A DNA stretch of 64,000 nt from Piper betle (lineage: Eukaryota > Streptophyta > Magnoliopsida > Piperales > Piperaceae): NCBI GenBank assembly GCA_033002965.1, contig JAURVB010012950.1, positions 1-64,000 of the forward strand, given 5' to 3'. The position numbers were made by a program, and so were the translations under genes. The notes beneath the pieces are model-generated. The model was not told where the DNA came from, did no database searches, and saw only the letters and a list, made by a program, of their open reading frames with translations. Positions 35,505-48,388 of this stretch are shown here, one piece after another (position 1 is the first letter of the stretch; each line of letters starts with the position of its first letter).

Positions 35505-37154
35505 TGTAACGACCCGCCATTTTTCACGATATTGTGGGCCTAACTGGCTAGGTGTTACTCAAAAGTAAAGTAATTATGTCAAACATTTTTTATAAATAAT
35601 AACATATATAAAGATCCCACAGTCTTGGACCGTTTCCCAGCAGCCACACTTATTTCTCAATTAAATAAAAAAGGAGTCCTCATATTTATTTTGCTCCATA
35701 CTCTGGATGTCAATCACCTAATCTCGTATCTGCACACCTGCGGAGGCAATTCTGCGTTAGTGATTACAACACTAAGTAGTATAATAGATAAAACAAAACA
35801 AGTACATTCCACTATTTCCTTATGTTTATTTTAATATGCGGTGGAGCGATTCCGCTATACTCCAAAACAATGCGGAGGAGGTATCCGCTGTGATCCGCAC
35901 ACCCCGGCCGTAGCCTTTTTTGTGGGGAGGCTACCACTACCGTCTCCAGTGCCAGTGCCTCGCACACCCCGGCCGTAGCCTTTTTGTGGGGTAGCTATCA
36001 CTGCACTCGGGTGATTGCTATGCCCCGTTTGTGGGGAAGCTCTCACTACCAATTCTAGTGCCAGTGCCTCGCACACCCCGGCCGTAGCCTTTTTATGGGG
36101 AGGCTATCACTGCACTCCAGTGCCAATGCCTTGCACACCCCGGCCGTAGCCTTTTTGTGGGGCGGCTATCACTGCACTCAGGTGATTGCTATGCCCCGTT
36201 TGTGGGGAAGCTCTCACTACCAATTCTAGTGCCAGTGCCTCACACACCCCGGCCGTAGCCTTTTTATGGGGCGGCTATCACTGCACTCCAGTGCCAGTGC
36301 CTCACACACCCCGGCCGTAGCCTTTTTATGGGGCGGCTATCACTGCACTCCAGTGCGATGGAGGAATCGCTGTGCCTCACTCACCCCGGCCGTAGCCTTT
36401 TTATGGGGTGGCTATCACTACTCCAAAACAATGTCGATGCATTACAAAATTCACGCACATAACACGACCCAGTGTCGGACTGAGTCAATTCATTGACCCC
36501 AGTTGCACTCGGTGCATGGTAGTCGAATCTGGGCTCAGGCCGACCTAGGCTACCAACAAGGAAAATACGATGTTCTACCTATTATACGTACCTGATTTGT
36601 GATTACGTCTGACTGTGACCCGTGAACCCTAATACAGTAATGGGGAGGTCGCCTGGGACGGAGATGAGGGATGAAATACTCACACAGTAATGGGGAGGTC
36701 GCCTGGGACGGAGATGAGGGATGAAATACTCCCTCCTCCTACATATATATACACTTCAACCATTCCCTCCATTAAATTCTCATACCCCATCATCCATTGG
36801 TATTTCCTAGGTTCAACGACCCCTTCATTAAATTCTCACACCCCATCATCCATTGGTATTTCCTAGGTTCAACGACCCCTTCTCCTTTTATAAAGAATAA
36901 ATGACGGCTAGGGTTTGTGGAAGCACCCTTTCACCATAATTCCTTTAACCGGGTAATTGGGTAATTAACACGGTTCACTTAACCTTTTCACTCAACCTCT
37001 TAAATGGTATGGTTCACTTAAATGGTTAAATGGATAATTAATGTGTTCGACTCGACTGATTCAACTAGAATCGTCCGATTAGAAATTACTTTTCAATTTA
37101 ACCGGGTAATTCATACTTAACCAGCTAATGAAATTTTTTTCCCGGGTCTTTGCA
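35505..37154 (-). repeat. Element D 5' LTR
   Basis: 1650-bp complete LTR, plus-strand ends TGTAACGACC and GGGTCTTTGCA. It holds the inverted cassette (35893-36415), the shared block at 36478-36555, two 50-bp repeats, and a repeated 55-bp stretch (ATTGGTATTTCCTAGGTTC at 36797 and 36852). Confidence 0.9.
36887..36916 (-). promoter_or_regulatory. Putative LTR promoter of D: telo-box and TATA
   Basis: On the minus strand AAACCCTA (36916-36909) is followed by TTTATAAAAGGAG (36894-36882). The arrangement is the same as in LTR C. Transcription start is expected just downstream, in line with a full-length transcript running into gag. Confidence 0.55.
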
Positions 37155-37920
37155 TTTTGCATGTCTAATTGTATTTTCTACTATTTTCCAAATGTTTAAG
37201 TACCGCTAATAGTTCAAGCAAATGAATAAACATGGGCTGGAGGAGCTTTTGTGTTATTTTTGTTTTGTAGGAGACGACCTATATGAAAACCAAGCATTTC
37301 CTGCTTGATGAATGTGAAATTGTTTTAGGAATGTGCAATTTTTGCTTGTGTAATTTTATTTCTACTATTCATTAAATGTTTAAATATTGCCAACAATTCG
37401 AGTTAATAAATAAACATGGGTTCGGCAAGCTTTTGTGTTCCTTTTTCTTTCCAGGAGGATTCATGTCAAGACCAAGCATTTCCTACTTGACAGTTGTGAA
37501 ATTGTTTTATGAATAAGTAAATTTTGCATATGTAATTCTATTTTCTACTATTTGTCAAATGTTTAAATATTGTCAATAGTCCGAGTAAATGAGTAAACAT
37601 AGGTAGGAGGAGTTTCTGTGTTGTTTGTTTTGTAGGAGAAGGACCAATATGAAGACTAAACATTTCTAGCTTGATGAATATGAAATTGTTTTATGAATAT
37701 CTAAATTTTGCATGCTTAGTTATATTTTCTACTATTTCCTAAATGTTTAATTATTACCAATAGCTTGTGTAAACAAATAAACACAGGTTAACAGAGCTTC
37801 TATCTTGTTTTCTTCGTTCGAGAAGGACCTCTGTGAAGACCAATCATAAGACTAAACATTTCCAGCTTGATGAATGCCAAATTGTTTGTTAAATGTGTAA
37901 ATTTTGTGTGAAATATGGAT

Positions 37921-39243
37921 TATAAAATTGTGAAATATGAAATGCAAAATTTGTATAGGTGTGAAATATTTTCTTTAAAATTATATAATTTAAATAATTT
38001 CAAATGCATCGAACTTCTTTCATCGTAATATCATACAATGTTCTACTCATTTTGTGCATGTTTTCTTTGTTAAAAACAGTTAACTAATTTGTTCTAACCA
38101 ATAATGATTTTTGAGGGTAGGTACCAAGAGTAAATATAATCGACACGTGGTACTAATCCTTCTAGCCAACCATTTGCAGTCAACCTTGTGGTATACCGAT
38201 ATGTGACTGGAGAGCCAAACAAGGGTTAGAATTTTTGATTGGGATCTACATTTATGACTCTGTGCCACCTTCCTCCCGAGAAAGGTCGATCCATTTCTTT
38301 CTGGCCGATGATGCTAGGTCTGGTGCTGGTACGATGGCCAGATTCTTCAGCTTGATGAGTCTTTCCTCTGTCAGTTCGAGGATTTAGAGACCTGCAAGCA
38401 GGATAGACAGGTAGAGATCACAAAGAAGAGGGAGGAGATGAGGGCAAAGGCTGAAGAGCGAGACTGCCAGGTTACATAATTTATTGAGAAGAGAGACTAG
38501 TGATTGAGGGAGGAGGCTTCGAGCTAGATGTCCTAGTTGTCCAGTCCATTACAGCTGCTGTGGATGCTTGAATGCTGCATCATATGATGACTATATACAC
38601 AGAATAAACCCTTTTGATTATGACCTTGATATGCCCCCTCATGATCCTCATGCCCCTCCCTTCATATAGATATTGCTAGGGTTTTTTTTGTTTTAAACAT
38701 TTTATGACAATAAATATTTTATTGTATTTTGGATTTAACTTCTATTCTATGTTTTTATATACACTTTGTCAGCATATCTATTCATTTGTATTCTTTTGTC
38801 ATTCAGCAGGTAATTTAAAACAAAAAATATTAATCTTTTTGAAATTTTTTTGGTTATTTTGCGATTGAGTTACAACTTGTTTATGTCCCCATTGCGATCG
38901 ACAATTGGTTGCAAAGGTTTAGTGACTAGAAAGAGATCATTGTGGAACTGAAGTTGAATCCAAATTTGCCACCAGAAACCCGGTTACAAATAATTTACAA
39001 CTGGGTTTGTGACCGTAAATATGGTTGCTAATTTAGAAACTGAACCAAAACGGTTCACTGCAGTTGGATTTTTGCGTTTGGATTTCTTTTTGGTCGTAGG
39101 TTTATTAAGAAATTTAGCTACTGCGACTGGACTATGTGGTCACAAATCCAATTATAAATTGGGCCACAAATTTTATCAGTGCCCACATTTGTGGTCTTAA
39201 GTGACTGGATTTGCTATCGCTAAAGACAGATTTTCTACTAGTG
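37921..39243 (+). mobile_element. CACTA element K: 3' end with terminal inverted repeat
   Basis: The end is TTTTCTACTAGTG (39231-39243), i.e. the TIR CACTAGTAGAAAA. The preceding 400 bp are full of short GGTTGC/GTGACC/GGTCACAAA words in both orientations (38870-39220), as in CACTA subterminal regions. A coding relic with charged residues (QVEITKKREEMRAKAEERD) is at 38410-38470. The 5' TIR is not found in the window; because F ends seven bases before E2, the 5' end may lie left of F. Confidence 0.72.
39231..39243 (-). repeat. CACTA terminal inverted repeat
   Basis: CACTAGTAGAAAA on the minus strand, the diagnostic terminus of CACTA transposons. Its partner is not visible in the window. Confidence 0.75.
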
Positions 39244-39885
39244 TTTGTGCCCTATTCTGAAACCCTACCCCCAATATGACGTTGGGGCAAGAGCCCTAAG
39301 GTAGCACCATTGCGCTAGAAGAAGTTTGTACACACAGGGGCTAGGATCGGCCGAAAGGGTTACAAACATGCAATAAGCAAACTCTAGACACACGAGGGAC
39401 TTGGCCCTAACCTCTAACCAGACATGACTCCACCAAACCTAAATCAAAAGGTCGAGCACGTTGTGTCCAACAGGAGCATTAAAGCCATAGGAGTTGGGTA
39501 AACACATAACATAATATACATGAATCACGACGAAAAGTGCCAGATCCCACTAACCCAGTAAGGGTTACCACCGAACTGCCCTAAAACCTTAAGGTAAACA
39601 GTCATGGTCGGACATGGCTGGTGCATGGCTTGGGGCCAAGGTGGAGGGTGGCACATATGGGGATGTGCATGGCTGCTACAGGGGGTGGTAGACGGCGACA
39701 AGACCCACATGATTGTGGCAAGTGGCAGCCAAGGATGGACGATCAGGGTCGCAGTCATGAGCGGCACGTGGCCTAGTTCATCCAGTGATCGTGGGCGGCA
39801 TCTGCCCGCGTCTTCTTGGGAGTGCAAGGCTGTGTGTTCCCAAGAACACTTGGCGCAGCCTTTAAATGAGCCGTGTGCGAAATGA
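39244..39885. other. No recognised feature
   Basis: No match to the other repeats in the window and no convincing gene. A 93-codon plus-strand frame (39604-39885) and a 100-codon minus frame overlap in a GC-rich stretch with Trp/Gly-rich composition and no known domain. Confidence 0.4.
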
Positions 39886-40540
39886 ATGTAATATCCAGCA
39901 TGGTTTTTTAAAATTTAAAACCAAGATGGTGTCAAAACGGTGGTTATTTTTGGTGTTGTCAATTTGCCACCGAAAAAGGTCTCTATTCGGTGACTAATTA
40001 AATTGTGACCAAAATATTCAGTGGCTATTTGGTAGCTATGTTGATAAAAGGATGACACTATATTTTCGATGGCTAATTTTTTGGTGTCATCAGTTTTACC
40101 CACAAAAAATTGTGTCAATTTGATGGCTAATTAAATTGCCACTAAAATATTTAGTGGTTATTTGGTGACTAATTTGAATAAAATTCGACACCACGTCAGT
40201 GGCTAATTCTTGGTGTCAAGAATTTTGCATTTGAAAATCGTATCAATTCAGGGAGTGGATATTCAGTGACTTATTAGAAAAAAAAAGACAACACCGCATT
40301 TTCAGTGGCTGATTTTTTGCGTCATCAATTTACCACCGAAAATTAGTGACTAATTAAATTGGCACCAAAATATTCGGTGGCTATTTGGTGACTAATTTGG
40401 AAAAAGCAACAACATATTTTTTGTGGTGATTAGGTGACAAGCTATTTTGACAGTGAATATCAGTCACAATATGGTCACAAATTTGTCACCGAAATATTTG
40501 GTGACAAAATTTTGGTGACGAAAAGCCCATTTTCCATTAT
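39886..40540 (+). repeat. Second CACTA-like subterminal repeat region
   Basis: Imperfect repeats of GTGACTAATTAAATTG, CACCAAAATATTCGGTGGC and TATTTGGTGACTAATTTG recur near 39990, 40121 and 40347. The end reads GGTGACGAAAAGCCCATTTT, the wording expected just inside a CACTA 3' end, but the terminal TIR is decayed (CCATTATAA). No transposase is nearby, so this may be the tail of a separate, damaged element. Confidence 0.5.
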
Positions 40541-40869
40541 AAATATATGCATTGGTTGAGCAACTTTCTTGGAATCTTCCCAGCTCCTTCCTGACAACTT
40601 CATAGTAATTTCATGGTGATTTCATAGAAGCTTCCTCACTATCTAAATACTACAAGTGCACACAACACAATCATTTCTCTAAATAAGGTAAGTTTCTCTC
40701 CTGTTCCCTTCTTCACCCCTTGTTTCCTTAATAGCTCGTGGAGTTGGTAAGATTGTTCTTTTGTTGCCCATGTGGAGTGCCATACGGAACTCGATCGTGG
40801 TAACTTCCTTTTCAACTAATGTACATTACTTGTCCTCCTTTAATCAATAAAATTAGGTGAGTCTGCTTC
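40541..40869. other. No recognised feature
   Basis: AT-rich flank between the CACTA-like region and LTR F2. Nothing supported on either strand. Confidence 0.4.
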
Positions 40870-42322
40870 TGTAAAATCCCAACTTTGGGTTCCGGTTTTA
40901 CCTAATTAGTAAGTTTTCATTTTATGATACAACAAGATACTCTTAAGTTATTCATGTATAAATGAGGTACACATGATTTTTATGAGTTAGCTAGGGTTTT
41001 AGGCCTAGATCTATGCCATTGCAGCATTAAGTATCCATTTTGGATTTTTAAAGTATCTCATTTACATACATCATAGGGATTTTACATCACCGAATTGTGC
41101 CCAAGTGAGCCAAACTTGATTGAGTTCATGGTTTGAAGCTCATTTAGCCTTCCTCTTCGATTCCTACCAATAAAGAAACTTTTTGGACTCATGTCAATTT
41201 TGACTTTAAACGGTCTCAATCCGAGCTTTCTATTCATATGTGTATTGTATATACCCATAGGTGGGCCCCACAAGTTGTTCGGATGTTCAGATCGTGCCAC
41301 ATGGCAAGATCTGAGCATCAATCTCAGCCCTGGCTTAACCATGTTATTTTTCTAGAGATGTTCCACGATTTCAGAGTTTTCAACCATTACGCCACAACCA
41401 CTTTGGCTCACCACCGGCAAGACCCAGCTCTCCTCCGACCACCGGACCGTCACGGTCGTGACCCCGTGGCCAATTATCGGTCCGTACCCTGTCATCATTG
41501 GCACTGTTGCAGTCACCGTTGGTGACTGGGTATTTCATCAAAGTTCATCACCATTACCGCCACCTTTCGGGCCATTTTCCGGTGCCGGCAAGCCACGTAT
41601 GGCCGATTTGATCACCCACACAACTTCATCTTGTTTAGATCTCTATTTTGTGACAACCCAAACCACCACCATGGCCGCGTTCACCACCGGTGACTCGCCA
41701 CACCCGGCAACGATACTGTCCCATCCCAGCCATTTTTCAGCCAGCCAGTGGTTGGACTCAGCCGATCATCACCGCCAGTGCCTCTGGCATGATGCCCCCT
41801 ATCAATCCCGAGTCCACCAGCCAAGCGTCGTGTTCGTATCCGTGTCCATCAGCTTCTAGACTCATACCCAGACAATTTATTTAACCCATACCTAGTCGAC
41901 TTGGCCTACCTCGGTATGGTTTAGATCAATTGACCGGTTTAGTTATTTTCATACCGTTTTTGTCCATTCTTTCACTATTTTCAATAATTCGAAAACCTCT
42001 ATATTACTTTAGATGTACATACATATGATTTAGTATTTTTGATGATAAGATTATTTTTCATTATTTATTATTTTATTAATTAATATATTAAATTATTATT
42101 ATTATTATTATTCATTTCTTCTTATTTATGTATTTATTGAATATAATGCATGTTTATATGATTATTTATCATTAATAATGATATAATTACTTATTAATAT
42201 TAGTTTTATCTAAGTTTACTAACTGGTATTTATTTATTTATTTATTTATTTTTCATCTATTTGTTTATGTGCGTGTATGTTAGTATTTATTTGTAAGTAA
42301 TTATAAGTTGTTGTATTGTATA

Positions 42323-45025
42323 TGTAACACCCTGATTTCGGTTCACTTAAGAGCCAAATTAGAAATGTTGTGATCAAGTCAAGTCATCTTTAAATTTGTT
42401 GCTCAGTATGACTCGATCGATAAAATAGATCAAAATAACCTTCTTAGTGTCATGAGAATTGGAGACATTGTTAAATATACATCAAAGCACATCAAATATA
42501 AATAAAATTAAGAAAGAAAATAACTACATTTAGCTTAAGTGTTTGTAACATTTATCTGTCTCCCACCAAAGTCGACTTATGATTTCAAAACCTACATATA
42601 TTATGTGGAAAACGAATATTATTGGTCTAAAAATAACTAATACAAACTGACAAATGAGTACTCTATAACCCACAAAACTTAGAAAACTTTAAGATTGCCT
42701 TACACTGGGCGGTAAGCAAATATACTTAAGCAAAGGCCGGCTCGCATGCACGGTTCATGGTCATTTATACATACAACGCTTATTTTATGGAAAATGACAG
42801 TAACGAATGTTATTGGCCCAAAAAATAGGTAATACAAACTAAGAAATGGATACTCCATAACCCATGAAACTTATGAAACTTCAAGATTGCCTCACACTGG
42901 GCAGTAAGCGAATATACGTAAGCAAAGACCAGCTCACATGCATGGCTCATAATCATATTTATACATGCAGCGCTTACGCCATCACATCTTCTATATCACC
43001 CACCACGATACTCAAGTGGCAAAATGAATAGTTAAGTTAGTGCTTATAATTCCAAAAATGCGTTGCATTACGCAGTACCCTCATACACAGCACTACCTTA
43101 GGGTTTGGAGTACTAGTTCGGTCCATATATATCTTAGTACCACTCATTCTCTTATTCATGAAATCCGCAAAAATTTGCGTATTTATATAATAAGTTTAGG
43201 GAAGAGGCTTGTATCATATATTTTTGGAACATTAGTTCGAAAACAAACAAGGGATCTCATCCTTGTCGTTTTATTAAACATACGCAAAAAGCATAGCTAA
43301 ATGGCCCGACATCAAAGGGATACAATAAAATGCCACCGATGCCATCCTACATATAAAATACGATTAAACTCGACACGCAAGGAGTCAAGTAGAGAGGGAC
43401 AGTCCCACGGACTTGTCGTCCAATCTCCAGGCATATCTACATAGCTACAACGAGCTCAGACTCCGAAACCTACATTGGAACCCACTACTAAGTAAAAAAC
43501 TAACATCTTTATATAAACTAATATCTTTATATCATGCATGTTCGTGTTGTGTGCTTATATCATCAATACATCCTAATTAAAAAATGGTGCTAACAAGCCT
43601 ACAACTAAACACTTGACACATAAATCGAGACATGATAATAATAAATAAAAAATAAATAAATAAATACACTCATTTATAATTAGGTAAATAATAATTAAAG
43701 GACATAAATAATACTCTAATAATTAAATAATAATGTTATTTTACTATATAAATACACGGTTAAACACAAATAAATATCATACATACTTGTGTTAGTACAT
43801 ATATAAATAATTAGAAAATGAATAATCATGAATAAATAAATAAATCAATAAAATAATTAAGAAATAAAGAAACATACTCATAATATCCACACATCTTTAA
43901 CAATGTGAATATGCATCTAACTAGTGTAAGGGTTCTCTAATTACTAAAAACAGTTGAGAAATGGCCAAAAACGAGTTGAACCAGACCGAACCAAACTGAA
44001 CTAGACCAAACTAAATGGGCTAAACCAACCCAGTCTGGAAAATGGATTGGGTTGGCTAGGCACACCTGAACTAAACGGGCGAACTTGGACATGGGCTAGT
44101 GGGCTGGCGGACTCGGGCTAGTCAAGTAGACGCATATGTGACAGGTGGCACGAACACGAACATGATTATGAGCAAACGGGCTGGACAGGCCGACCATTGC
44201 CCACCGCTGAAAAATGCAGACAGCGGCATGGTTGGGGTCGCCGCCAGTCAGGATCGACGGCCCATGTGATGAGGATCCTGATGGTGGTGGCGGTCAGCCA
44301 GGTCCAGCTGTGAGGCAGTCATGGGGTGTCGGTCCGGTGGCCTGGGGTGAGCCGGAGACTCGCTGGTAGCAAGTTGAAGTGGTGGTGGCATCGAGGTGAA
44401 AATCATATAAAATGATGGGGAAGTGACTGTAAATCAAAGGGTGAAGATAAAGCTGAGTGGATAGCACAATCTAGACATCTGACAACTCGTGGCCTAGTGG
44501 GGCCCACCTATGGGTATATGTACTATACATATGGATGGAAAGCTTGGATCGAGACCTTCCAAAGTCAAAACTGACTCGAGTCTTTAAAGTGACTCTATAA
44601 GCGGGTATCGAGGCAAGAAGATTAAATGAGCCTCAAAACATGAAAGGCAATCGAGCTGGGCCCATGGGCAAAATCCGATTTTCCAAAATCCTTTTGATGC
44701 ATGCTATGAGATATTGTGAAAATCCCAAACGGATACTAATGCTACAATAGCATAGATCTAGGCCTAAAATCCTCGCTAACTCATCAAAATCATAAGTATA
44801 TCTTAGGTATAAACTGATAACTCATACTCTACTGTATCATAACTAAAACTATCATATACATGTTGGGGATACCCAACCTCTATATTATGCTCATATGGAC
44901 ATATGGGCCTCATACTTATATTCCTAAATTTTTTCTAGCTCGAGTTCATTCGAATCGACACGAGACTGGTCCAAATCGGCTAACTACAAGCGGGTAAAAC
45001 CCCAAGCTAAAACTGAAGTTTTACA
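42323..45025 (-). mobile_element. F3: inverted F-family solo LTR
   Basis: 2703 bp reading TGTAACACCCTGATTTCGG at the left and ending AAACTGAAGTTTTACA, the reverse complement of the F ends. Flanks GTATA and GTATT form a TSD with one mismatch inside F2. It contains an internal tandem duplication of about 185 bp (42604-42787 and 42788-42975). Confidence 0.82.
42604..42975. repeat. 185-bp tandem duplication in F3
   Basis: Two diverged copies, each containing CGAAT(A/G)TTATTGG, GATTGCCT.ACACTGGGC and a GTAAGC stretch. The other F LTRs have a single copy. Confidence 0.7.
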
Positions 45026-45536
45026 GTATTACTATGATATTATTAATATTCATGAATAATGAGTATTAGCTTTTAATTTATTTATTAAATAATCATGTAT
45101 TTATTTATTTATATTTTTACTAACTGAGTAATGTTGATATTTACTCTTATTTGCCCATATATTTATATGGTTTAATTATGTTATTATTTTATGATTAGAA
45201 TATTATTTATGTGCATGTATTTATTATTTGTCTAATTATCTATGAGTGCATTTGTTTGGTTATTTATTTATTTATTATTATTATTATTATGTCTTAATTT
45301 GTGTGCCACCTGTTTAGTTGTAGGCTTGTTAGTACTGTACTTTTTATTATGATGTATTGATGATGTGAGCACATACCACGAGCATGCATCATTTATAGAC
45401 ATCGGTATTTTCCTTAGGACTGGGTTTAGATGTAGGATACAAAGTCTGAGGTCACCGTAGATGTGTTGATACGTTTACAGCTTGGACCATAGGTCTGTAG
45501 GACACTCCCTTTACTTGATCACTACTTGACTCCTTG

Positions 45537-48388
45537 TGTAATGACCCGCCCGTTTCGAGCCATAACCCAAGTGTTAATATATGGAACTAAGTGTCTCATA
45601 AATTTAATTTTCTATTAATTGTCAAGATTTTAAAAACCATGACATAAAATATAATATAATAAATGCTCGGAATAATCTAAGCCCCATAAACCAAACCAAA
45701 ATCCCACTTTCATGCAATCAATCTAGAGAAAGGAGTAGTCCAATAATATAGTCTTCCAATTGTCCTGACTCTGACAATCCTTCTATGCTCATACCTGTAG
45801 AAGCAATTCCATGTTAGTGATAAAAACACTAAGTCATCTAATTACAAGAAATAATTAATATATTCCACAACATCCGACTTCGTCTTTTAATGATAATGAG
45901 CCTATGCTGAGCTCTTAATATGCTGGGAGGGTGGCTGCCCATCCAGCTACAATCCCATGCAAGAAATAATTAATATATTCCACAACATCTGACTTCGTCT
46001 TTTAATGATAATGAGCCTATGCTGAGCTCTTAATATGTTGGGAGGGTGGCTGCCCATCCAGCTACAATCCCATGTATGCGCATACATGCTACGTGGCCCT
46101 CGGCCTATAGTTGTCGATAGTTGTCATTGACCAGCTACAATCCCATGCAAGAAATAATTAATATATTCCACAACATCTGACTTCGTCTTTTAATGATAAT
46201 GAGCCTATGCTGAGCTCTTAATATGTTGGGAGGGTGGCTGCCCATCCAGCTACAATCCCATGTATGCGCATACATGCTACGTGGCCCTCGGCCTATAGTT
46301 GTCGATAGTTGTCATTGACTCACCTTCTCGGTATCACAAGTGCATAATGAACTATCTTATGCCACTACGCCCTGTCACACCTTTCGGCATTAGGACAGGT
46401 ATTTAATCTTTCAAGAATTTTAAGGGTGTTGCCTTGTGTTGGTCTGAGTCCATTCATTGACCCTGATTGCACTCGGTGCATGGTGGTCGAATGTGAGCTC
46501 AAGCCGATGAAGACTCCCGCATAATAATTTTTGTAAGGGTGCTGCTCCGTATTGGGACACCTACATAGGAATATATAACATTTCGAGTGATTGTACGAAT
46601 GTGAAATTGTGATGAGGTACCCACAACTATGACACATGATCTTAATATGAATGCAATTTCTCTAAAGCTAAATATGTTCACAAACTATCCAGAGGATGTT
46701 TTATTTAACAACAACAAAGTCTCCTTTATATTGAAGAATATGTGTGGAATTCAAAAAGTCATTATATTAAACAATATTAATATGTGTAGAATTCAAAAAG
46801 TCATTATATTAAACATTATTAATATGTGTGGAATTTAAAAAGTCACGACATTAAATTTTATAGAAAAGAACATAATTAGTCATAATTAAATCATTTGTGT
46901 GATAACTAAAAGTCAAAAAGTAATTATTAAGTTAATACGAATGGATTTTAAATCCTGAAAATTCAATAAATAAAATTTATTTAACCATCCATAAATATCA
47001 TTGTACCAATATGCTAAAGGTCATAATTGATAATTGATAATATTAATTTTTCAAGAATCAATTTAATTAAATAATATTTATGGTTCGTTCTATGATTTAC
47101 AGCTAGATAAAATAACCTAATTACCTGTAATGACCCGGCTGTTTTGAGCCATAAGCCAAGTGTTACTATATGAAATTAAGTGTCTCGTAAATTTATTTTT
47201 ATATTAATCGTCAAGATTTTAAAAACAATGACATAAAATATAATATAATAAATGCTTGGAATAATCTAAACCCCATGAACAAAACTAAAATCCCACTGCT
47301 ATGCAAACAATTTAGAGAAAAGAATAGTCCAATAATAGAGTCCTCCAATTGTGCCGACCCTAACCATCCTTCCATGCTCATATTTGCGGAGGCAATTCTG
47401 CATTAGTGATAAAAACACTAAGTCATATAATTGCAAGAAACAATTAATATATTCCACAACATCTGAATTACGTCTTTTAATAATTATGAGCCTATGCTGA
47501 GCTCTTAATATGCTGGGAGGGTGGCCGCCCATCCAGCTACAATCCCATGTATGCACACACATACTACGCGGCCCTCGGCCTATAGTTACCGATATTTGTC
47601 ATTGACTTACCCTCTCAGTATCACAAGTGCATAATGAGCTATCTTGCGCCACTACACCTTGTCACCCCTTTTGGCATGGGGGCAAGTATTTAATCTTTCA
47701 AGAATTTTAAGGGTGCTGCCTTGAGTCGAACTGAGTCAATTCATTGACCCCGGTTGCACTCGGCGTATATTGGTCGAATATGGGCTGAAGCCGATGAAGA
47801 CTCCCACATAGTTATTTTTTAAGGGTGCTGGTCCATATTGGGAGTCCCACATAAGAATATATAACATTTTGAGTAATTATATGAACATGAAATTGTGATG
47901 AGGCACCCGCAACTATGACACATGATCGTAATATGAATGCAATTTCTCTAAAGCCATAGGTACTGACAAACTATCCAAAGGATGTTTCATTTAACAACAA
48001 CAAAACTCTCCTATATATAAAAGAATATGTGTGGAATTCAAGAAGTCATTATATTAAACTTTATTAATATGTGTGGAATTTAAAAAGTCACGACATTAAG
48101 TTTTATAGAAAAGAACGTAATTAGTCATAATTATATCATTTGTGTGATAACAAAAAGTCAAAAAGTAATTATTAAGTTAATACGAATGGATGTTAAATCC
48201 TAAAAATTCAATAAATAAAACTTATGTTACCATCCATAAATATCATTGTACCAATATGCTAAAGGTCATAATTGATAATTTATAATATTAATTTTTCAAG
48301 AATCAATTTAATTAAATAATATTATGGTTCATTCTAAGATTTACAACTAAATAGAATAACCTAATTATATTTTTTTCATGGTTTTACA
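45537..48388 (-). mobile_element. J1-J2: two LTRs in tandem with no internal region
   Basis: Perfect TSD CCTTG at 45532-45536 and 48389-48393, and other F copies show the empty site GACTCCTTGCATGTC. J1 (45537-47123) starts TGTAATGACCCGCC but lacks its last 25 bp; J2 (47126-48388) starts TGTAATGACCCGG and ends GGTTTTACA. Only CC lies between them, perhaps the last bases of the primer-site spacer. The internal region was removed by a deletion, not by LTR recombination, which would leave one LTR. Orientation follows J3 and its primer site. Confidence 0.82.
45845..46320. repeat. Triplicated segment in J1
   Basis: CAAGAAATAATTAATATATT starts at 45845, 45960 and 46148. Copies two and three are nearly identical over about 188 bp, so they are recent. 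J2 and J3 have one copy, which accounts for J1 being about 300 bp longer. Confidence 0.88.

Larger units (their letters stand above)
31178..37154 (-). mobile_element. Element D: chromovirus with gag, protease and RT
   Basis: Perfect TSD TTTTG at 31173-31177 and 37155-37159. The 5' LTR is 35505-37154; the 3' LTR (31178-32516) is truncated. Minus-strand internal region 32517-35504 holds the primer site, gag, protease and RT. A deletion from RNase H into the 3' LTR removed the rest of pol and the 3' LTR start. LTR copies differ by few substitutions where I compared them, so this looks like one of the younger insertions. Confidence 0.92.
31121..37920 (+). repeat. About 180-bp tandem repeat of element K, split by D
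   Basis: Four and a half units: 31121-31177 plus 37160-37287 (one unit interrupted by D), 37288-37468, 37469-37653, 37654-37849, and a partial to 37920. Each has ACCAAGCATTTCC, TTGATGAATGTGAAATTG, TTTTCTACTATTT and GTAAA..AATAAACA. The period is 181-196 bp. Removing D and one TTTTG copy restores a continuous unit, which proves the insertion. Confidence 0.85.
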
